54,175 nucleotides of DNA from Chthoniobacteraceae bacterium (lineage in GTDB: Bacteria; Verrucomicrobiota; Verrucomicrobiia; Chthoniobacterales; Chthoniobacteraceae), in the NCBI GenBank assembly GCA_947471505.1, contig CANIWM010000037.1, forward strand, positions 1 through 54,175. Reading direction: 5' to 3'. The translations under genes were made by a program, and so were the position numbers. Of the stretch, positions 32,758-42,590 are shown in pieces (within the stretch, counting starts at the first letter, position 1; each line of letters opens with the position of its first letter). The notes beneath the pieces were generated by a model. The model was given only the letters and a program-made list of their open reading frames with translations. It had not been told where the DNA came from and searched no databases.

Positions 32758-33333
32758 CTAAATTGTCTCGCTGCGCGGCGGGCCGAGGATTTCGCGGAGC
32801 ACGAGCGCACTCCGCAGGCTGTCGGGGGAACGGAGGATGTCGCGGATGGATTTTCCGGTGACGGCTGCGGGCTGAAGGTGCTCGGCTCCATCTGCCTCGG
32901 CCCGTCGTTCCAGTTCGGCGAGGGGCTGCATCGCCATGCCTTTGGCCATCGTGTCGAATGCAGTCCCGACTTGCTCGACAGCGGCTGCGGGTTCTTCCAG
33001 CCGCCCTGCGAGGGCCATTTCTTCAGCCTCGACGATGGGCAGTCGCTTCCGTGCAGCGGGCTGTATGGGGCGCTTAGCAGGGCGTTGATTCGGCAGTGGG
33101 CGGGGCAGGACGGGCCTGCGCGGCTGGGGCTGCTGGGGAGCGCCGAGGACTTCGAGGAACTTGCGCAGCCGCTCTTCTTCGGAAGTCGGTTGTTGGATGG
33201 GGCGCGGCCTCGGCTCCACCGGTGGCTCTTCCCCTTGGTCACCGCTCTTGTTTCGTATCCACGAAATCACGCCCCATATCGCCGCGGCGATGTACATGAG
33301 GAGTTCGACTTCGGATTTCGCTGCGAGGATCAC
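32758..33333 (-). CDS. Membrane-anchored Pro-rich protein downstream of FloA
   Basis: 191 residues. One N-terminal membrane helix (VELLMYIAAAIWGVISWI), then a Pro/Arg/Gln-rich linker (EPPVEPRPRPIQQP, RRPVLPRPLPNQRP) and a C-terminal helical part ending SLRSALVLREILGPPRS. The C-terminal motif of the type S-x-R-x-A-hhhREILGPP is seen in small proteins that accompany FloA-like genes in PVC bacteria, as far as I recall. It lies 6 bases after floA and is therefore in the same operon. A role as a flotillin partner is inferred from position. Confidence 0.7.
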   Translation of the reverse strand: MILAAKSEVELLMYIAAAIWGVISWIRNKSGDQGEEPPVEPRPRPIQQPTSEEERLRKFLEVLGAPQQPQPRRPVLPRPLPNQRPAKRPIQPAARKRLPIVEAEEMALAGRLEEPAAAVEQVGTAFDTMAKGMAMQPLAELERRAEADGAEHLQPAAVTGKSIRDILRSPDSLRSALVLREILGPPRSETI

Positions 33334-33339
33334 GGCTGT

Positions 33340-34407
33340 TTATTTGCCTTCTTGTTGCTTGTCGCCGGCGATGCTCTCGCGCATGGCGGTGTCGGCGGAG
33401 AGGTTTTTCATGCGCTGGTAGTCCATGATGCCGAGGTTGCCGTTGCGAAATGCGTCGGCCATCGCTTGAGGGACGAGAGCTTCGGCTTCCACGACCTTTG
33501 CGCGCATCTCTTGGGTGCGGGCGCGCATTTCTTGCTCGGTGGCGACGGCTTGTGCGCGCTGGGCTTCGGCTCGGGCTTGGGCGGTGCGTTTGTCGGCCTC
33601 GGCTTGCTCGGCTTGGAGCTTTGCGCCTACGTTTTCGCCGATGTCTATGTCGGCGATGTCGATGGAGAGAATCTCAAACTGCGTGGAGCTATCGAGCCCT
33701 TTGCCGAGGACGGTCTTGGAGATGCGGTCGGGGTTTTCCAGCACGTCTTTGTAGCTGTTGGAGGAGCCGATGCTGGTGACGATGCCTTCGCCAACGCGGG
33801 CGATGATCGTCTCTTCGGTGGCACCGCCGACGAAGCGTTCGAGGTTCGTGCGCACGGTCACGCGGGCTTTCACTTTCACGCCGATGCCGTCTTTGGCGAC
33901 AGCGTCTATGGTGGAGCGGCCCGAGGCGGGGTTCGGGCAATCAATGACTTTCGGGTTGATGCTCGTCTTCACGGCATCGAGGACGGTTTTGCCCGTGCCT
34001 TTCGTGGCCAAGTCGATCGCGCACGCTTTCCGCCAGTCGAGGGCAATCTCCGCTTTATCCGCCGCGATGAGGGCGAGGATGACGCTCTGGATGTCGCCGC
34101 CAGCGAGGTAATGGGCCTCGATGGGGTCGGTCTCCAATTGCAGCCCAGCCTTCGTCGCCGTGACCCGCGTATCCACAATCTGCGCGACGGGGACGCCGCG
34201 CAGCCGCATCGCAATCATGGCCAGCATACTCACGGGAGCGCCCGCGAGCCGCGCGCGAATCCAGATGCCCATGAAGTTAAAGAGGACGAGTGTGATGACG
34301 AGGAGGACGACCACGATTACGCCGATGAAGATCGGGTTTGTGAGGATGCTGGTGGATGTTTCTTCGAGTCGAAGCGTTTTTTCTGCGAGGATGAGTAGGT
34401 TGTTCAT
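33340..34407 (-). CDS. floA: Flotillin-like protein FloA
   Basis: 355 residues. N-terminal membrane hairpin region ([21 protein letters not shown]), then the SPFH domain with [58 protein letters not shown] and [20 protein letters not shown], and the coiled coil rich in Ala/Glu ([17 protein letters not shown]). This is the full pattern of FloA/YqfA, a scaffold of functional membrane microdomains. FloA normally has an N-terminus of about 30 residues before this; here there are about 25 extra charged residues. It follows an NfeD gene after 16 bases, the classical pair. Confidence 0.93.
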   Translation of the reverse strand: MNNLLILAEKTLRLEETSTSILTNPIFIGVIVVVLLVITLVLFNFMGIWIRARLAGAPVSMLAMIAMRLRGVPVAQIVDTRVTATKAGLQLETDPIEAHYLAGGDIQSVILALIAADKAEIALDWRKACAIDLATKGTGKTVLDAVKTSINPKVIDCPNPASGRSTIDAVAKDGIGVKVKARVTVRTNLERFVGGATEETIIARVGEGIVTSIGSSNSYKDVLENPDRISKTVLGKGLDSSTQFEILSIDIADIDIGENVGAKLQAEQAEADKRTAQARAEAQRAQAVATEQEMRARTQEMRAKVVEAEALVPQAMADAFRNGNLGIMDYQRMKNLSADTAMRESIAGDKQQEGK

Positions 34408-34423
34408 AGTGATGGTGTGTTTG

Positions 34424-34894
34424 TTAAAGTGAAATGCGCCGGACGATGACGCAGATGCCCTGCGAGCGGATGATGCGAATGGCTGTGCCGGCTTCGATCA
34501 GCTCGCCATCGGAAATCGCGTCCACTTTTTTGCCAGCGATGAGCACCGTCCCGCCGGGGCGCAGCGTCGTCAGTGCGGTCCCCGAGGAGCCCACGAGAGC
34601 GGTGAGGTCGAGGGTGACGGATGAGCCGCTGCCCGTATCTTGCAGTGTCATGCTGCGGCCAAAGCGGGTATTTTGAAAATGCGTCGCCCACCACCACCAC
34701 AGCGCGCTCGATGCGAGGAGTGCGATGATGAGCGCGATATTCCCACCTGCCGCGCCGTAAAACTCATACGCCTTGCCGACGGAAACCATGAGCAGCACAG
34801 CGCCCGCGATGCCCGCGATCATTCCCGGCAGAAACATCTCCAAGAATAACAACAGGAGCCCAGCGGCTCCCCAAGCTACGATGGTCGTTAGCAT
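34424..34894 (-). CDS. NfeD-like membrane protein (FloA partner)
   Basis: 156 residues from ATG 34894 ([25 protein letters not shown]). Three to four membrane helices ([35 protein letters not shown]) are followed by an OB-fold C-terminal domain ([31 protein letters not shown] typical of NfeD; in it TxLRPxGxV is the hallmark). NfeD proteins act together with flotillins in membrane organisation. The open frame extends to 35071, but the upstream part lacks similarity. It is the first gene of the operon and divergent from the isomerase gene at 35005. Confidence 0.9.
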   Translation of the reverse strand: MLTTIVAWGAAGLLLLFLEMFLPGMIAGIAGAVLLMVSVGKAYEFYGAAGGNIALIIALLASSALWWWWATHFQNTRFGRSMTLQDTGSGSSVTLDLTALVGSSGTALTTLRPGGTVLIAGKKVDAISDGELIEAGTAIRIIRSQGICVIVRRISL

Positions 34895-35004
34895 CGGCGG
34901 TTGTTTTAGCGTGGGGTGGAGTGAGTGGCAGCATTTTTTCTGGAAATCAGACGGACGAGTTTGAGCGTTGCGGCGCAGCAGCCTTCCAGCGCAATGTCGG
35001 GGCG

Positions 35005-35820
35005 ATGAAATTCGGAATCTGCAATGAAATCTTCCAGGGTTGGTCGCTCGATGACACGTTCGCTTACGCACAAAAAGCGGGCTACGACTTCGTAGAAATC
35101 GCGCCCTTTACCATCGCCAAAAGCGTCACGGAAATCTCTGCGACGGAGCGTATCCGCATCCGCGAGAGCGCGGCGCGGGCGGGCGTGGGGATCAGCGGGC
35201 TCCACTGGGTGCTCGTGCAGGCGGAGGGCATGTATCTCACGCATCCCGATGAAGCGGTGCGGGCGCGGACGGCGGCGTATTTCTCGGAGTTGGTAACGTG
35301 CGCGGCGGACCTCGGAGGCACGCGCATCATCGTCGGTTCGCCCAAGCAGCGGAATGTGATGGACGGCGTGCATCCCGAGCAGGCATGGGCGTGGGCGACG
35401 GATGTGTTCCGCGATGCGGTAAAGCGGGCGGAGGACCGTGGCGTGGTGATTTGCTTCGAGCCGCTGGCACCTGCGGAGACGAATTTCGTGAATACCGCAG
35501 AAGAAGGGCGGAGGTTTGCGTCCCAATACGGGAGCGACGCGATGAGCATCATCCTCGACGTGAAAGCGATGTCCTCGGAGGCAAAATCCATCCCACAAAT
35601 CATCCGCGAGAGCGCCGGGTGCTTCGAGTATTTCCATGCGAACGATGCGAACTTAAAGGGTCCAGGGTTTGGCGAAGTGGACTTTCACCCCATCGCCGCC
35701 GCACTCCGAGAGAGCGGCTACGACGGCATCGTGAGCGTGGAGGTGTTCAAGTTCGAGGAAGGCCCAGAAGTCATCGCGACAAAGAGTCGCGATTACCTTC
35801 GCACGACCTTTGGCGAATAA
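35005..35820 (+). CDS. Hydroxypyruvate-isomerase-like TIM-barrel sugar isomerase/epimerase
   Basis: 271 residues from ATG 35005 (MKFGICNEIFQGWSLDDTF). Xylose-isomerase-like TIM barrel: YDFVEIAPF (strand 2), ISGLHWVL, GTRIIVGSPKQRNV, VVICFEPLAPAETNFVNT (Glu metal ligand), ILDVKAM, FHANDANLKGPGFGEVDF with the metal-binding HxN/D, and YDGIVSVEVFKFEEGP with the last Glu. It should isomerise or epimerise a sugar, sugar acid or related hydroxyketone in the cytosol. The start upstream at 34921 lacks family similarity. It is single, ended by a strong terminator at 35834. Confidence 0.85.
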   Translation: MKFGICNEIFQGWSLDDTFAYAQKAGYDFVEIAPFTIAKSVTEISATERIRIRESAARAGVGISGLHWVLVQAEGMYLTHPDEAVRARTAAYFSELVTCAADLGGTRIIVGSPKQRNVMDGVHPEQAWAWATDVFRDAVKRAEDRGVVICFEPLAPAETNFVNTAEEGRRFASQYGSDAMSIILDVKAMSSEAKSIPQIIRESAGCFEYFHANDANLKGPGFGEVDFHPIAAALRESGYDGIVSVEVFKFEEGPEVIATKSRDYLRTTFGE

Positions 35821-35833
35821 ACCCACGCAGCAC

Positions 35834-35863
35834 AAAGGGCCACCGGTTTCCCGGTGGCCCTTT
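35834..35863 (+). terminator. Intrinsic terminator of the isomerase gene
   Basis: A perfect 13-bp stem AAAGGGCCACCGG / CCGGTGGCCCTTT with a 4-base loop, ending in TTT, 13 bases after the stop codon. Because both arms carry A and T runs it could work in both directions. Confidence 0.8.
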
Positions 35864-35897
35864 GCGTGAATTTGGATGGCTTCCTGCCTCTTACGAT

Positions 35898-36034
35898 GCG
35901 GGCGCAAAAACGTAGCTCGACATTCCAATGTCGAGTTTTGGTGCCCTCACTGGGGAACCTTCTCTCTGTCGAGAACGCCAAGTCTCGACATTGGAATGTC
36001 GAGCTACGCCGCGCCTCCGACTTTTTGCGCCCGC
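35898..36034. mobile_element. MITE-like element, 137 bp (family 2, copy 1)
   Basis: Outer inverted ends GCGGGCGCAAAAA (35898-35910) and TTTTTGCGCCCGC (36022-36034). Inside is a second, longer inverted pair: GTAGCTCGACATTCCAATGT near 35912 and ACATTGGAATGTCGAGCTAC near 35987. The inner arms are themselves palindromic (CGACATTCCAATGTCG). It ends 5 bases before the stop codon of the giant autotransporter-repeat gene, on whose 3' side it could fold as a terminator. A related copy lies at 47038-47146. Confidence 0.8.
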
Positions 36035-36039
36035 GTCTC

Positions 36040-39000
36040 TTATGCCTGACGGCGGCGGCGGAAGAGGAGCGTGCCGCCAAGCACGAGCAGCGCTGCGCTG
36101 CCGGGCTCTGGGACAACAGTAATACTTCCATCGACTCCGACGTTGGAAATGTCCCAAGCCAATCCGGGGTCTAGTGTCGGCATTATTCCTTGAGTCAACG
36201 TCCCCGAGAAGGTCGCTGCGTCGAAGAGGTCGAAGGTATCTCCCTGAACCAGCGCGGAGCCTGTTGCTGTGACGTTGAGCGTTCCACCCAGTGTCAGGGT
36301 TGTTCCAATAGTATTAACGAACACTTCATCATTAGTCAAAGTGACGCCCGTTTTATTGATGTCGAACTGCGCGATTGCCGCTGCGAGCGTCAGATTGTTG
36401 GAGAAAGTCAGTGCTCCGATGCTCGTGCTCGTGTTCGGGGAGAGTGTTCCGGCGATGCTCATATTCCCAACGACGGTGCCTATACCTTTCAGCGTCTGAG
36501 CCGCGCCGAGCGTGTATCCACCGGCGACGCCCGAAACGTCGAATGTCGTATTGGTATGCACATCGATATTCGCCGATCCGGAGAGAGAGCCAGTAAGCGT
36601 AACGGTTCCAGCCTGAATTGTCGTGTCTCCATTGTAGGTGTTGTTTCCAGCGAGAACGAGGTTTCCGCCTCCAACTTTGACAACGCCACCGGCTGTTGCG
36701 CCGGTATTTACGATATTCACTTGGGCGGCAGCCGTGCCAAGCGTAAGCGTTCCGGTGACATCAAATGTCCGGTCTGCACCATTCACGTCGAACTGAGCCC
36801 GTGGCTCTACTTGAGCATTCACGCGAGTCACAGTGGTGGTGCCGGTAGTGGTCACGTTTCCACTCAGGATAATCGAACTGCCTTGCGACCCAGCGGTAAT
36901 AGCACTTGGACCTTGGTTTAGATTAATAGCAGCCCCGGCGATGTGCAGCCCTCCAGAGCCCACCAAGAGTCGGCTAATGACCCCGGTGCTTCCGCCATCG
37001 AGTTCAAGCGTGGAACCACTCGCGAATGTGAAAGAAGCAGCCGAAAGGCTCCCGCCACGCGATAGGTGCGCGCGCCCGCCATTCGCGGCAAACGCACCGC
37101 TGACAGTGAACGGTATTGCATCGCCGCGCCCCGAAAGGAAGACGCCACTGTTCAGGGTGACACTCGCGACAGTGTCAAAAATACCGGCCGTTGGCGCTGC
37201 TTCCGTATTTCCAGCACCGGACCCAAAAGTGCCTCCATTGATGGTTACGCTCGCCGTATCGAGAATATGGTCCGCCAATTGTCCCGCAGTGGTTCCGTAT
37301 GCCACCGTCCCCCCAGCTTCGACGAAAAGATTCCCTCCAATTGCGTCCACAGCAGTGGTCTTTGAAAGAACCAATGTTCCTCCAGTGACGGTCGTATTAC
37401 CGCTGTAAGTATTGGCGGTTGCACCGCTCAGCACCGCAGTTCCAGGCCCGGTTTTTGTAACGGCCCCCGTCCCAACGATCGCGTTTGCCGCAGTCGCGGT
37501 AAAAGCAGTTGCCGTGTTGAATGTCAGCGTCGCGTTGTTGGTAATCAGCCCAGTTCCCGTGCTACCAGCCAGCGTTCCGTCGCCGACTTGAAGCGTGCCC
37601 GCAGAAATCGTCGTGCTCGAAGGATTGTTTCCCGCCGCGGTGAGAACAGCAGTGCCCGCACCGGAATTCGTCAGGGCTGATGTTACATTTCCTGCGAGGG
37701 TTGTGGTGCCAGCACCGGACACAACAGCGCCGACTGGACCGCCAATGGTGCCCGATACAGTCATCGCGCCGCTGTTTGCGAGAGTGACGGTATCATTTGC
37801 GGTAACATTGCCCGATACGGTCAAAGTGCCTGCATTTTCCAAAGTGAGCGGGGCTCCCGCTGTAATGGCCCCAGCCAGTGTTAGGGTTGAACCGACAAGA
37901 ACATGAACCCTACCTCCTCCGGTGTTGGCATCGATCGTCCGATTTGCGCTACCAGTGGCACCCGTAAACTCAAGAGTTCCTCCGTTTTTAACGATGACTG
38001 AGGTTCCCGCACCCAGAGCGCTATTCACGCCGCCGTCTGCGACGGTGTTCACGCTGACGGTGCCTGTATCAATGGAAACCGGCCCTGTGAAACTGTTCAC
38101 GTTGCTGATGGTCACTTTCCCGTTTTTCGTCTTCACGAGACCCGTCGTTCCGGTGATGGCAAATGCGCCGCTCAGAGTATAATTCTTAGCCGATGTGTTA
38201 TCGAAGACGACACTGGTTGGAGCGACGTTTTCAGCGACATCAACCGTGGTATTGGCAGTCGCGGTATCGTCGAAAAGAACGTTATCTCCAGCGATATAGT
38301 CGGTTGTCCCGGATGCTACAACGAGATTCCAGTTGTTTGCTCCGGCAGGCTGAGTAGTCCATAGCGAATTGTTCGCGCCCGACCATTTTGGTGCGTCCAC
38401 AGCCGAGATATTAAGCTCAATTCGGGTGTCTGTCGTATTATTATTGAGGGTCGCCACAATTCGAGGATTCGGCAATGTTCCCAGCTTAAACGCAGCGAAG
38501 CCGGTGCCGCCGATCGTTCCATCGTAATTAATGATGGTGCGAACTCCAACGGCGGGCAGCGCCGTGGTAAGATTCAACGTGACAACATTCACTCCGGTGC
38601 CGTCGCCATTGGTGACGAGGCCACCTACGCCGGTTACGTTAATCGCTGGATTATTTGCGTCAGGAGCCGCGAGTGCGGCGAAATTCACGGTCGCCGTATC
38701 CGTCGCCGCCGCTCCAAAAGTCAGGCCTGCTAACGTCAACGTGCCCCCAGGGTTCAGGATTGCTGCATTACCTACTGTAGTCGCGCCGGCGACTGTTCCT
38801 CCGCCTGAGAGCGTCGTCGCAGCGGCAATTGCGAGTGGACCTGCCAGCGATCCGCTCAGGGCGAGCGAACCTCCGCTAAGGGTCGTCGTTCCGGTATAGC
38901 TATTGGCCCCCGCGAGGGAGAGCTTTCCTGCTCCGCTTTTTGTAATGCCAAATCCTCCCGATACAGCGCCGGAGATGGTCACGTCCGCAGCATTATTGAC

Positions 39001-40950
39001 CGTCGCATTGCCAGTCAGCGTCCCTGTCGTGAAGCTGGCCTTGTAGGCGTTCGCTCCGTTCACAACGAGTGCAGCGGAGCCGAGCGTCAAACTTCCGAGT
39101 GCAAAAGTATTGCCTGTGTCGATGCCGCTCACGCGGTCCAAATCAATCGTCCCTCCGCCTGCCCCGATGGTAATATTGTTCCCGTAAGCGAGCGTAGCGT
39201 CCGATCCGGTGCCGTTATCGTTGAGCCGGAGAAATCCACCGTCCAGACTAACGGATCCAGTCCCGAGTGTTTTGCCGGTCGTTGCGGGAACATTACTCAG
39301 GCGCTGCCCGGAAGCGACGTTGAACGCACCGCTGAAATCATTCGTCGTGTTAGTAAGAATCAACGCCTTCGTTCCGGCGTTCGCTGTCGCTCCTCCGAGC
39401 ACCGCAAGAGCGCTGGAACCGGAGAGTTTGCCAGAAATCGTGATACTCTGGTTGGTCGTAGGGGTCGTGTAGCTAATCAGCGTCGCAGAGGAATCCGCCG
39501 TCACGTTGATAGCTCCGGCGAAGACTCCGGCATCACCAGAACGTGTCCCTAGGTTGCCGCCCGCGAGCGTCAAACCGCTCGCCAAGGTCACGTTTCTCAC
39601 GGCGACGCGACTTCCTGCGTTCGCGGTGATCGAGGATGCCGTGTAGGTCGCGTTGGCGAGGTTCACTTCCAAAGTGGCACCAGTATTCACGACGACAGCA
39701 CCCGTCCCCAGTGCTCCATTGGCAGTGGCTTCCAAAATACCGCCGTTAATCGTCGTCCCCGTGGAGAATGTGCTTGTTCCACTCAGAGTCGCCCGCCCGG
39801 CACCAGTCTTCAGCAACCCTGTCCCGCCCACGCTGATCGCTCCGCTGACCGTGATTTGGCCGCTAGTTCCATTCAGAGTTGCTGCACCAACCGTCGTCAA
39901 CGACGCGAACGTCGCAGCACCGGCTCCAGTTACCGAAATCGTGCCAGCACCACTGCTCGTAACAGCACCGACCGCTGTCGTGCCTGCGCCGTTAATGGTG
40001 AGAGTGTTCCCTGCGAGTTCGGTCGCGCCGAGGGTCAAGGCGGTGCTCGCTGCGGCGGCTAAGGTCGCCCCTCCGGTGAGCGTGGTGGCGCCAAACGCGA
40101 CGCCGCCAATTCCCGCTCCTGTGATTCCCGCCCCGCGAGCGATCGTGAGCGTCTGCCCACCGATATTCAAAGTGCCAAGCGTATGCGTGGTGTTTGTGGC
40201 CGCCGCAGTTGCACGGTTGCTGGTAATCGTTGTATCTGCCGTCACCGTCGTCGGCCGATTAAATGCAAGCCCTGTATCGTTGAGCAATTCAAGGCCGCCA
40301 CCCGCGAGTGTCAGGTTTCCAGCGCCGAGCGCACCGGCATTACCCGATGCCCGGAGATTTCCGGCTGTCACAGTGAGCCCGCCGGAAAACGAATTGGCCG
40401 CGCTGAGGGCGAGCGTTCCCGCTCCTGTTTTATTGAGCGATTGAGAACCGGTCTCGCGAATAATTCCGCCGATCGAAAGCACGTTGGCGGCAACGTCCAC
40501 ACTTCCGCTCGTATCCAGTTGCAACTGAAGGGTCTTCGCGCCGGTCCCCGTCCCCGTAACGGTGTATGCAATGTCCCCGACCGTGCTGATCAATGGAATG
40601 CCCGCACCACGGCCACCATTCAAAATAATATACATGTCACGCGACGTGCTCTGATTCGCTAAAGTCACGGCCGCTGCGCTATTAAACTGCAAATCCTGAA
40701 TCGTAGTCGTACCCAAGGTCGCGGTCGGATTAAAACCAGCCGCCGATCCACGAACATCCATAGTGCCGGTCGCAGCAATGATCGCGTTATCCGAAGCCGT
40801 CGGAATCGCCGTTGTGGACCATGCCGCAGCAGTTGCCCAAGCCGGACTTGCGCCCGTAATTGTGTCGGCTGCACCGCGAATGTAAACCGGAGCCGCGATG
40901 ATCGCTATGATACTTACGGACAGAATACTTCTTGAAGGTTTGTGTTTCAT
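36040..40950 (-). CDS. Giant autotransporter-associated beta-strand repeat protein with PEP-CTERM signal
   Basis: 1636 residues from ATG 40950. Signal peptide (MKHKPSRSILSVSIIAIIAAPVYIRGA). The body consists of many passenger-type repeats of the pattern LTKxGxGTLxLxGxNxYxGxTxxxxGxL, for example GAGTLALSAANSFSGGLTV, GAGKLSLAGANSYTGTTTL, GNLVLAGNNTYNGDTTI. Such repeats form beta-helices. It ends in ITVVPEPGSAALLVLGG, a hydrophobic stretch and RRRRQA, a PEP-CTERM sorting signal instead of an outer-membrane beta-barrel, so it is anchored by the exosortase route. The codon choice looks less GC-rich than in its neighbours. It is probably a surface adhesin or matrix protein; no enzyme motif seen. 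Confidence 0.9.
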   Translation of the reverse strand: MKHKPSRSILSVSIIAIIAAPVYIRGAADTITGASPAWATAAAWSTTAIPTASDNAIIAATGTMDVRGSAAGFNPTATLGTTTIQDLQFNSAAAVTLANQSTSRDMYIILNGGRGAGIPLISTVGDIAYTVTGTGTGAKTLQLQLDTSGSVDVAANVLSIGGIIRETGSQSLNKTGAGTLALSAANSFSGGLTVTAGNLRASGNAGALGAGNLTLAGGGLELLNDTGLAFNRPTTVTADTTITSNRATAAATNTTHTLGTLNIGGQTLTIARGAGITGAGIGGVAFGATTLTGGATLAAAASTALTLGATELAGNTLTINGAGTTAVGAVTSSGAGTISVTGAGAATFASLTTVGAATLNGTSGQITVSGAISVGGTGLLKTGAGRATLSGTSTFSTGTTINGGILEATANGALGTGAVVVNTGATLEVNLANATYTASSITANAGSRVAVRNVTLASGLTLAGGNLGTRSGDAGVFAGAINVTADSSATLISYTTPTTNQSITISGKLSGSSALAVLGGATANAGTKALILTNTTNDFSGAFNVASGQRLSNVPATTGKTLGTGSVSLDGGFLRLNDNGTGSDATLAYGNNITIGAGGGTIDLDRVSGIDTGNTFALGSLTLGSAALVVNGANAYKASFTTGTLTGNATVNNAADVTISGAVSGGFGITKSGAGKLSLAGANSYTGTTTLSGGSLALSGSLAGPLAIAAATTLSGGGTVAGATTVGNAAILNPGGTLTLAGLTFGAAATDTATVNFAALAAPDANNPAINVTGVGGLVTNGDGTGVNVVTLNLTTALPAVGVRTIINYDGTIGGTGFAAFKLGTLPNPRIVATLNNNTTDTRIELNISAVDAPKWSGANNSLWTTQPAGANNWNLVVASGTTDYIAGDNVLFDDTATANTTVDVAENVAPTSVVFDNTSAKNYTLSGAFAITGTTGLVKTKNGKVTISNVNSFTGPVSIDTGTVSVNTVADGGVNSALGAGTSVIVKNGGTLEFTGATGSANRTIDANTGGGRVHVLVGSTLTLAGAITAGAPLTLENAGTLTVSGNVTANDTVTLANSGAMTVSGTIGGPVGAVVSGAGTTTLAGNVTSALTNSGAGTAVLTAAGNNPSSTTISAGTLQVGDGTLAGSTGTGLITNNATLTFNTATAFTATAANAIVGTGAVTKTGPGTAVLSGATANTYSGNTTVTGGTLVLSKTTAVDAIGGNLFVEAGGTVAYGTTAGQLADHILDTASVTINGGTFGSGAGNTEAAPTAGIFDTVASVTLNSGVFLSGRGDAIPFTVSGAFAANGGRAHLSRGGSLSAASFTFASGSTLELDGGSTGVISRLLVGSGGLHIAGAAINLNQGPSAITAGSQGSSIILSGNVTTTGTTTVTRVNAQVEPRAQFDVNGADRTFDVTGTLTLGTAAAQVNIVNTGATAGGVVKVGGGNLVLAGNNTYNGDTTIQAGTVTLTGSLSGSANIDVHTNTTFDVSGVAGGYTLGAAQTLKGIGTVVGNMSIAGTLSPNTSTSIGALTFSNNLTLAAAIAQFDINKTGVTLTNDEVFVNTIGTTLTLGGTLNVTATGSALVQGDTFDLFDAATFSGTLTQGIMPTLDPGLAWDISNVGVDGSITVVPEPGSAALLVLGGTLLFRRRRQA

Positions 40951-41159
40951 CTCTGGTGGATTTCTTTGGTTATTGGAATATTGACGGACTAAAGGCCCCT
41001 GATACCTCCCGCGCACGAAATTACTTGAAATCTACCGGAAGACAGGTCGAGGGCAAAATTGATTGGATGCTTGCTCCGACGAGTCGCTGTTTTCCCTATG
41101 ATTTGCAACGCTAAAGATGCCAAAAAATCGTCATATCCTCGCGACGAACGGCAACTCCG

Positions 41160-42482
41160 TCACTTTCCGATGCTATAGAGCTTATCTACCGTTCGGATGA
41201 ACAAGTTTCCCCCGCTGACTGCGATGCTGCTGCGGACGCCCTCGGGGCCGCCGGTGCTCATGGGGATGACGGCGAGTTGTGTGCCGTCGGCGGCGTTTTG
41301 GATGACAACGGTGCCGCGTTCGCCGATGTTGTAAATTTTGCCATCGGCAATAGTGGGCGATGCGCGGAAGACTTCTTTGCCCTTGGATTTATCGAGGTTT
41401 TCGAGGGCTTTCTGCCAGACCTTTGCGCCCGTTTTTGCATCCATGACGGTCATGGTATGGGAGTCTCCGTCGAAGACGAAGAGCTTGCCGTCGTGGTAGG
41501 CGGGTGTGGCGCAGTCGGGCGTCCTTTTTTCGTCGAAAGTCCACGCTTTGCCAGTCTCGCTAACGTCGCCTTTTCCATCGGTCTTGTATGCGATGGCCGG
41601 GCTCTGTTTTGGGCCTGCAACAAAGGCCACATCGCCTGCGCTGACGGGGCTGGGGACGATGCGCATCCATTCGCCGCGCTTGGGGTTAATGCCGCCGCCG
41701 CGCCAGAGTTCTGCGCCGGTCTCGGGATCGTGCCCGGAGAGGACGTCGCCGCCTGCGAGGAGAATCTGCGATTTGCCGCCGACGGTGTGCGGGATGGGCG
41801 ATGCGTAGCTCTCCATGCTTTCGAGTTTTGCGTCGGTGGGGCGGACGTGTTTCCAGAGCGTCTTGCCGGTGGCGGGCTCTAGGGCGAGGAGGTAGCTCTC
41901 GCGGTCGCCTTTGTCGGTGACGCCAGGGTAGCCACCGTCTGCGGGCGTGCGCTGGAGGACTTGGACGTAGAGCTTCCCGGCGAAAAGGAGCGGGCTGCTG
42001 CCATAGACCCACATGATATTAAATGCGCCGTAGTCTTTGCCGAGGTCGCGCTGCCAGAGGGCTTTGCCGTCCATGTCGAAAGCGGCGAGTTGCCCCGTGC
42101 CGACGAGCGCCCACACGGTCTTGCCGTCGGTGACTGGCGATGGGCTGGTGCTGTTGCCACGGCCTTTATCGAGCATCCCACCCGCGAGCTTTTGCTTCCA
42201 GAGGACTTTGCCGTCGGTGCGACCTACGCAGATGAGCCATTGGTCCTTTTGGGCGTCGGGGCTCATCACGAAAACTTTGTCTCCCCATATAATAGGCGTC
42301 GCACCGCTGATGCCGGGGAGATCGAGCGACCACTTCACGTTCTCGGTCGGGCTAAACTGAATCGGCAAGCCAGTCTCAGACGATGATCCGTTCATCGCGG
42401 GCCCGCGCCAATGCGGCCAGTTTTCGGCTTGAGCGGTGGAGAGTGTGGTGGCTACGGCGAGGCAAATGGCGTGGATTTTCAT
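41160..42482 (-). CDS. Secreted PQQ-type beta-propeller protein
   Basis: 440 residues. Signal peptide MKIHAICLAVATTLSTAQA, then ENWPHWRGPAMNGSSSETGL, the start of PQQ-like (outer membrane assembly protein B-like) propellers common in PVC bacteria. Repeated blades follow: DGKVLWKQKLAGG, DGKALWQRDLGKD, TGKTLWKHVRPTD, TGAELWRGGGINP, TGAKVWQKALENL. PQQ-dependent catalysis is not implied, since the disulfide and catalytic Asp of true quinoprotein dehydrogenases are not seen. It diverges from the MFS gene 108 bases away. The gap 40951-41159 on its other side contains nothing I recognise. Confidence 0.87.
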   Translation of the reverse strand: MKIHAICLAVATTLSTAQAENWPHWRGPAMNGSSSETGLPIQFSPTENVKWSLDLPGISGATPIIWGDKVFVMSPDAQKDQWLICVGRTDGKVLWKQKLAGGMLDKGRGNSTSPSPVTDGKTVWALVGTGQLAAFDMDGKALWQRDLGKDYGAFNIMWVYGSSPLLFAGKLYVQVLQRTPADGGYPGVTDKGDRESYLLALEPATGKTLWKHVRPTDAKLESMESYASPIPHTVGGKSQILLAGGDVLSGHDPETGAELWRGGGINPKRGEWMRIVPSPVSAGDVAFVAGPKQSPAIAYKTDGKGDVSETGKAWTFDEKRTPDCATPAYHDGKLFVFDGDSHTMTVMDAKTGAKVWQKALENLDKSKGKEVFRASPTIADGKIYNIGERGTVVIQNAADGTQLAVIPMSTGGPEGVRSSIAVSGGNLFIRTVDKLYSIGK

Positions 42483-42590
42483 TTTTGACGCTTACTCAAT
42501 CCGCTCCGCTCCACCGCATTAGTTGGCATTTCTTTCCTCACGCACAATCCATCGTTGTCGCGTGCCGCCGCCATCCCGTAGCGTCGCCGG

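Noticed and set aside
40951-41159. Possible small RNA or gene between the giant repeat gene and the propeller gene
   Set aside because: No hairpin followed by a T-run, no conserved motif and no reasonable reading frame was seen.
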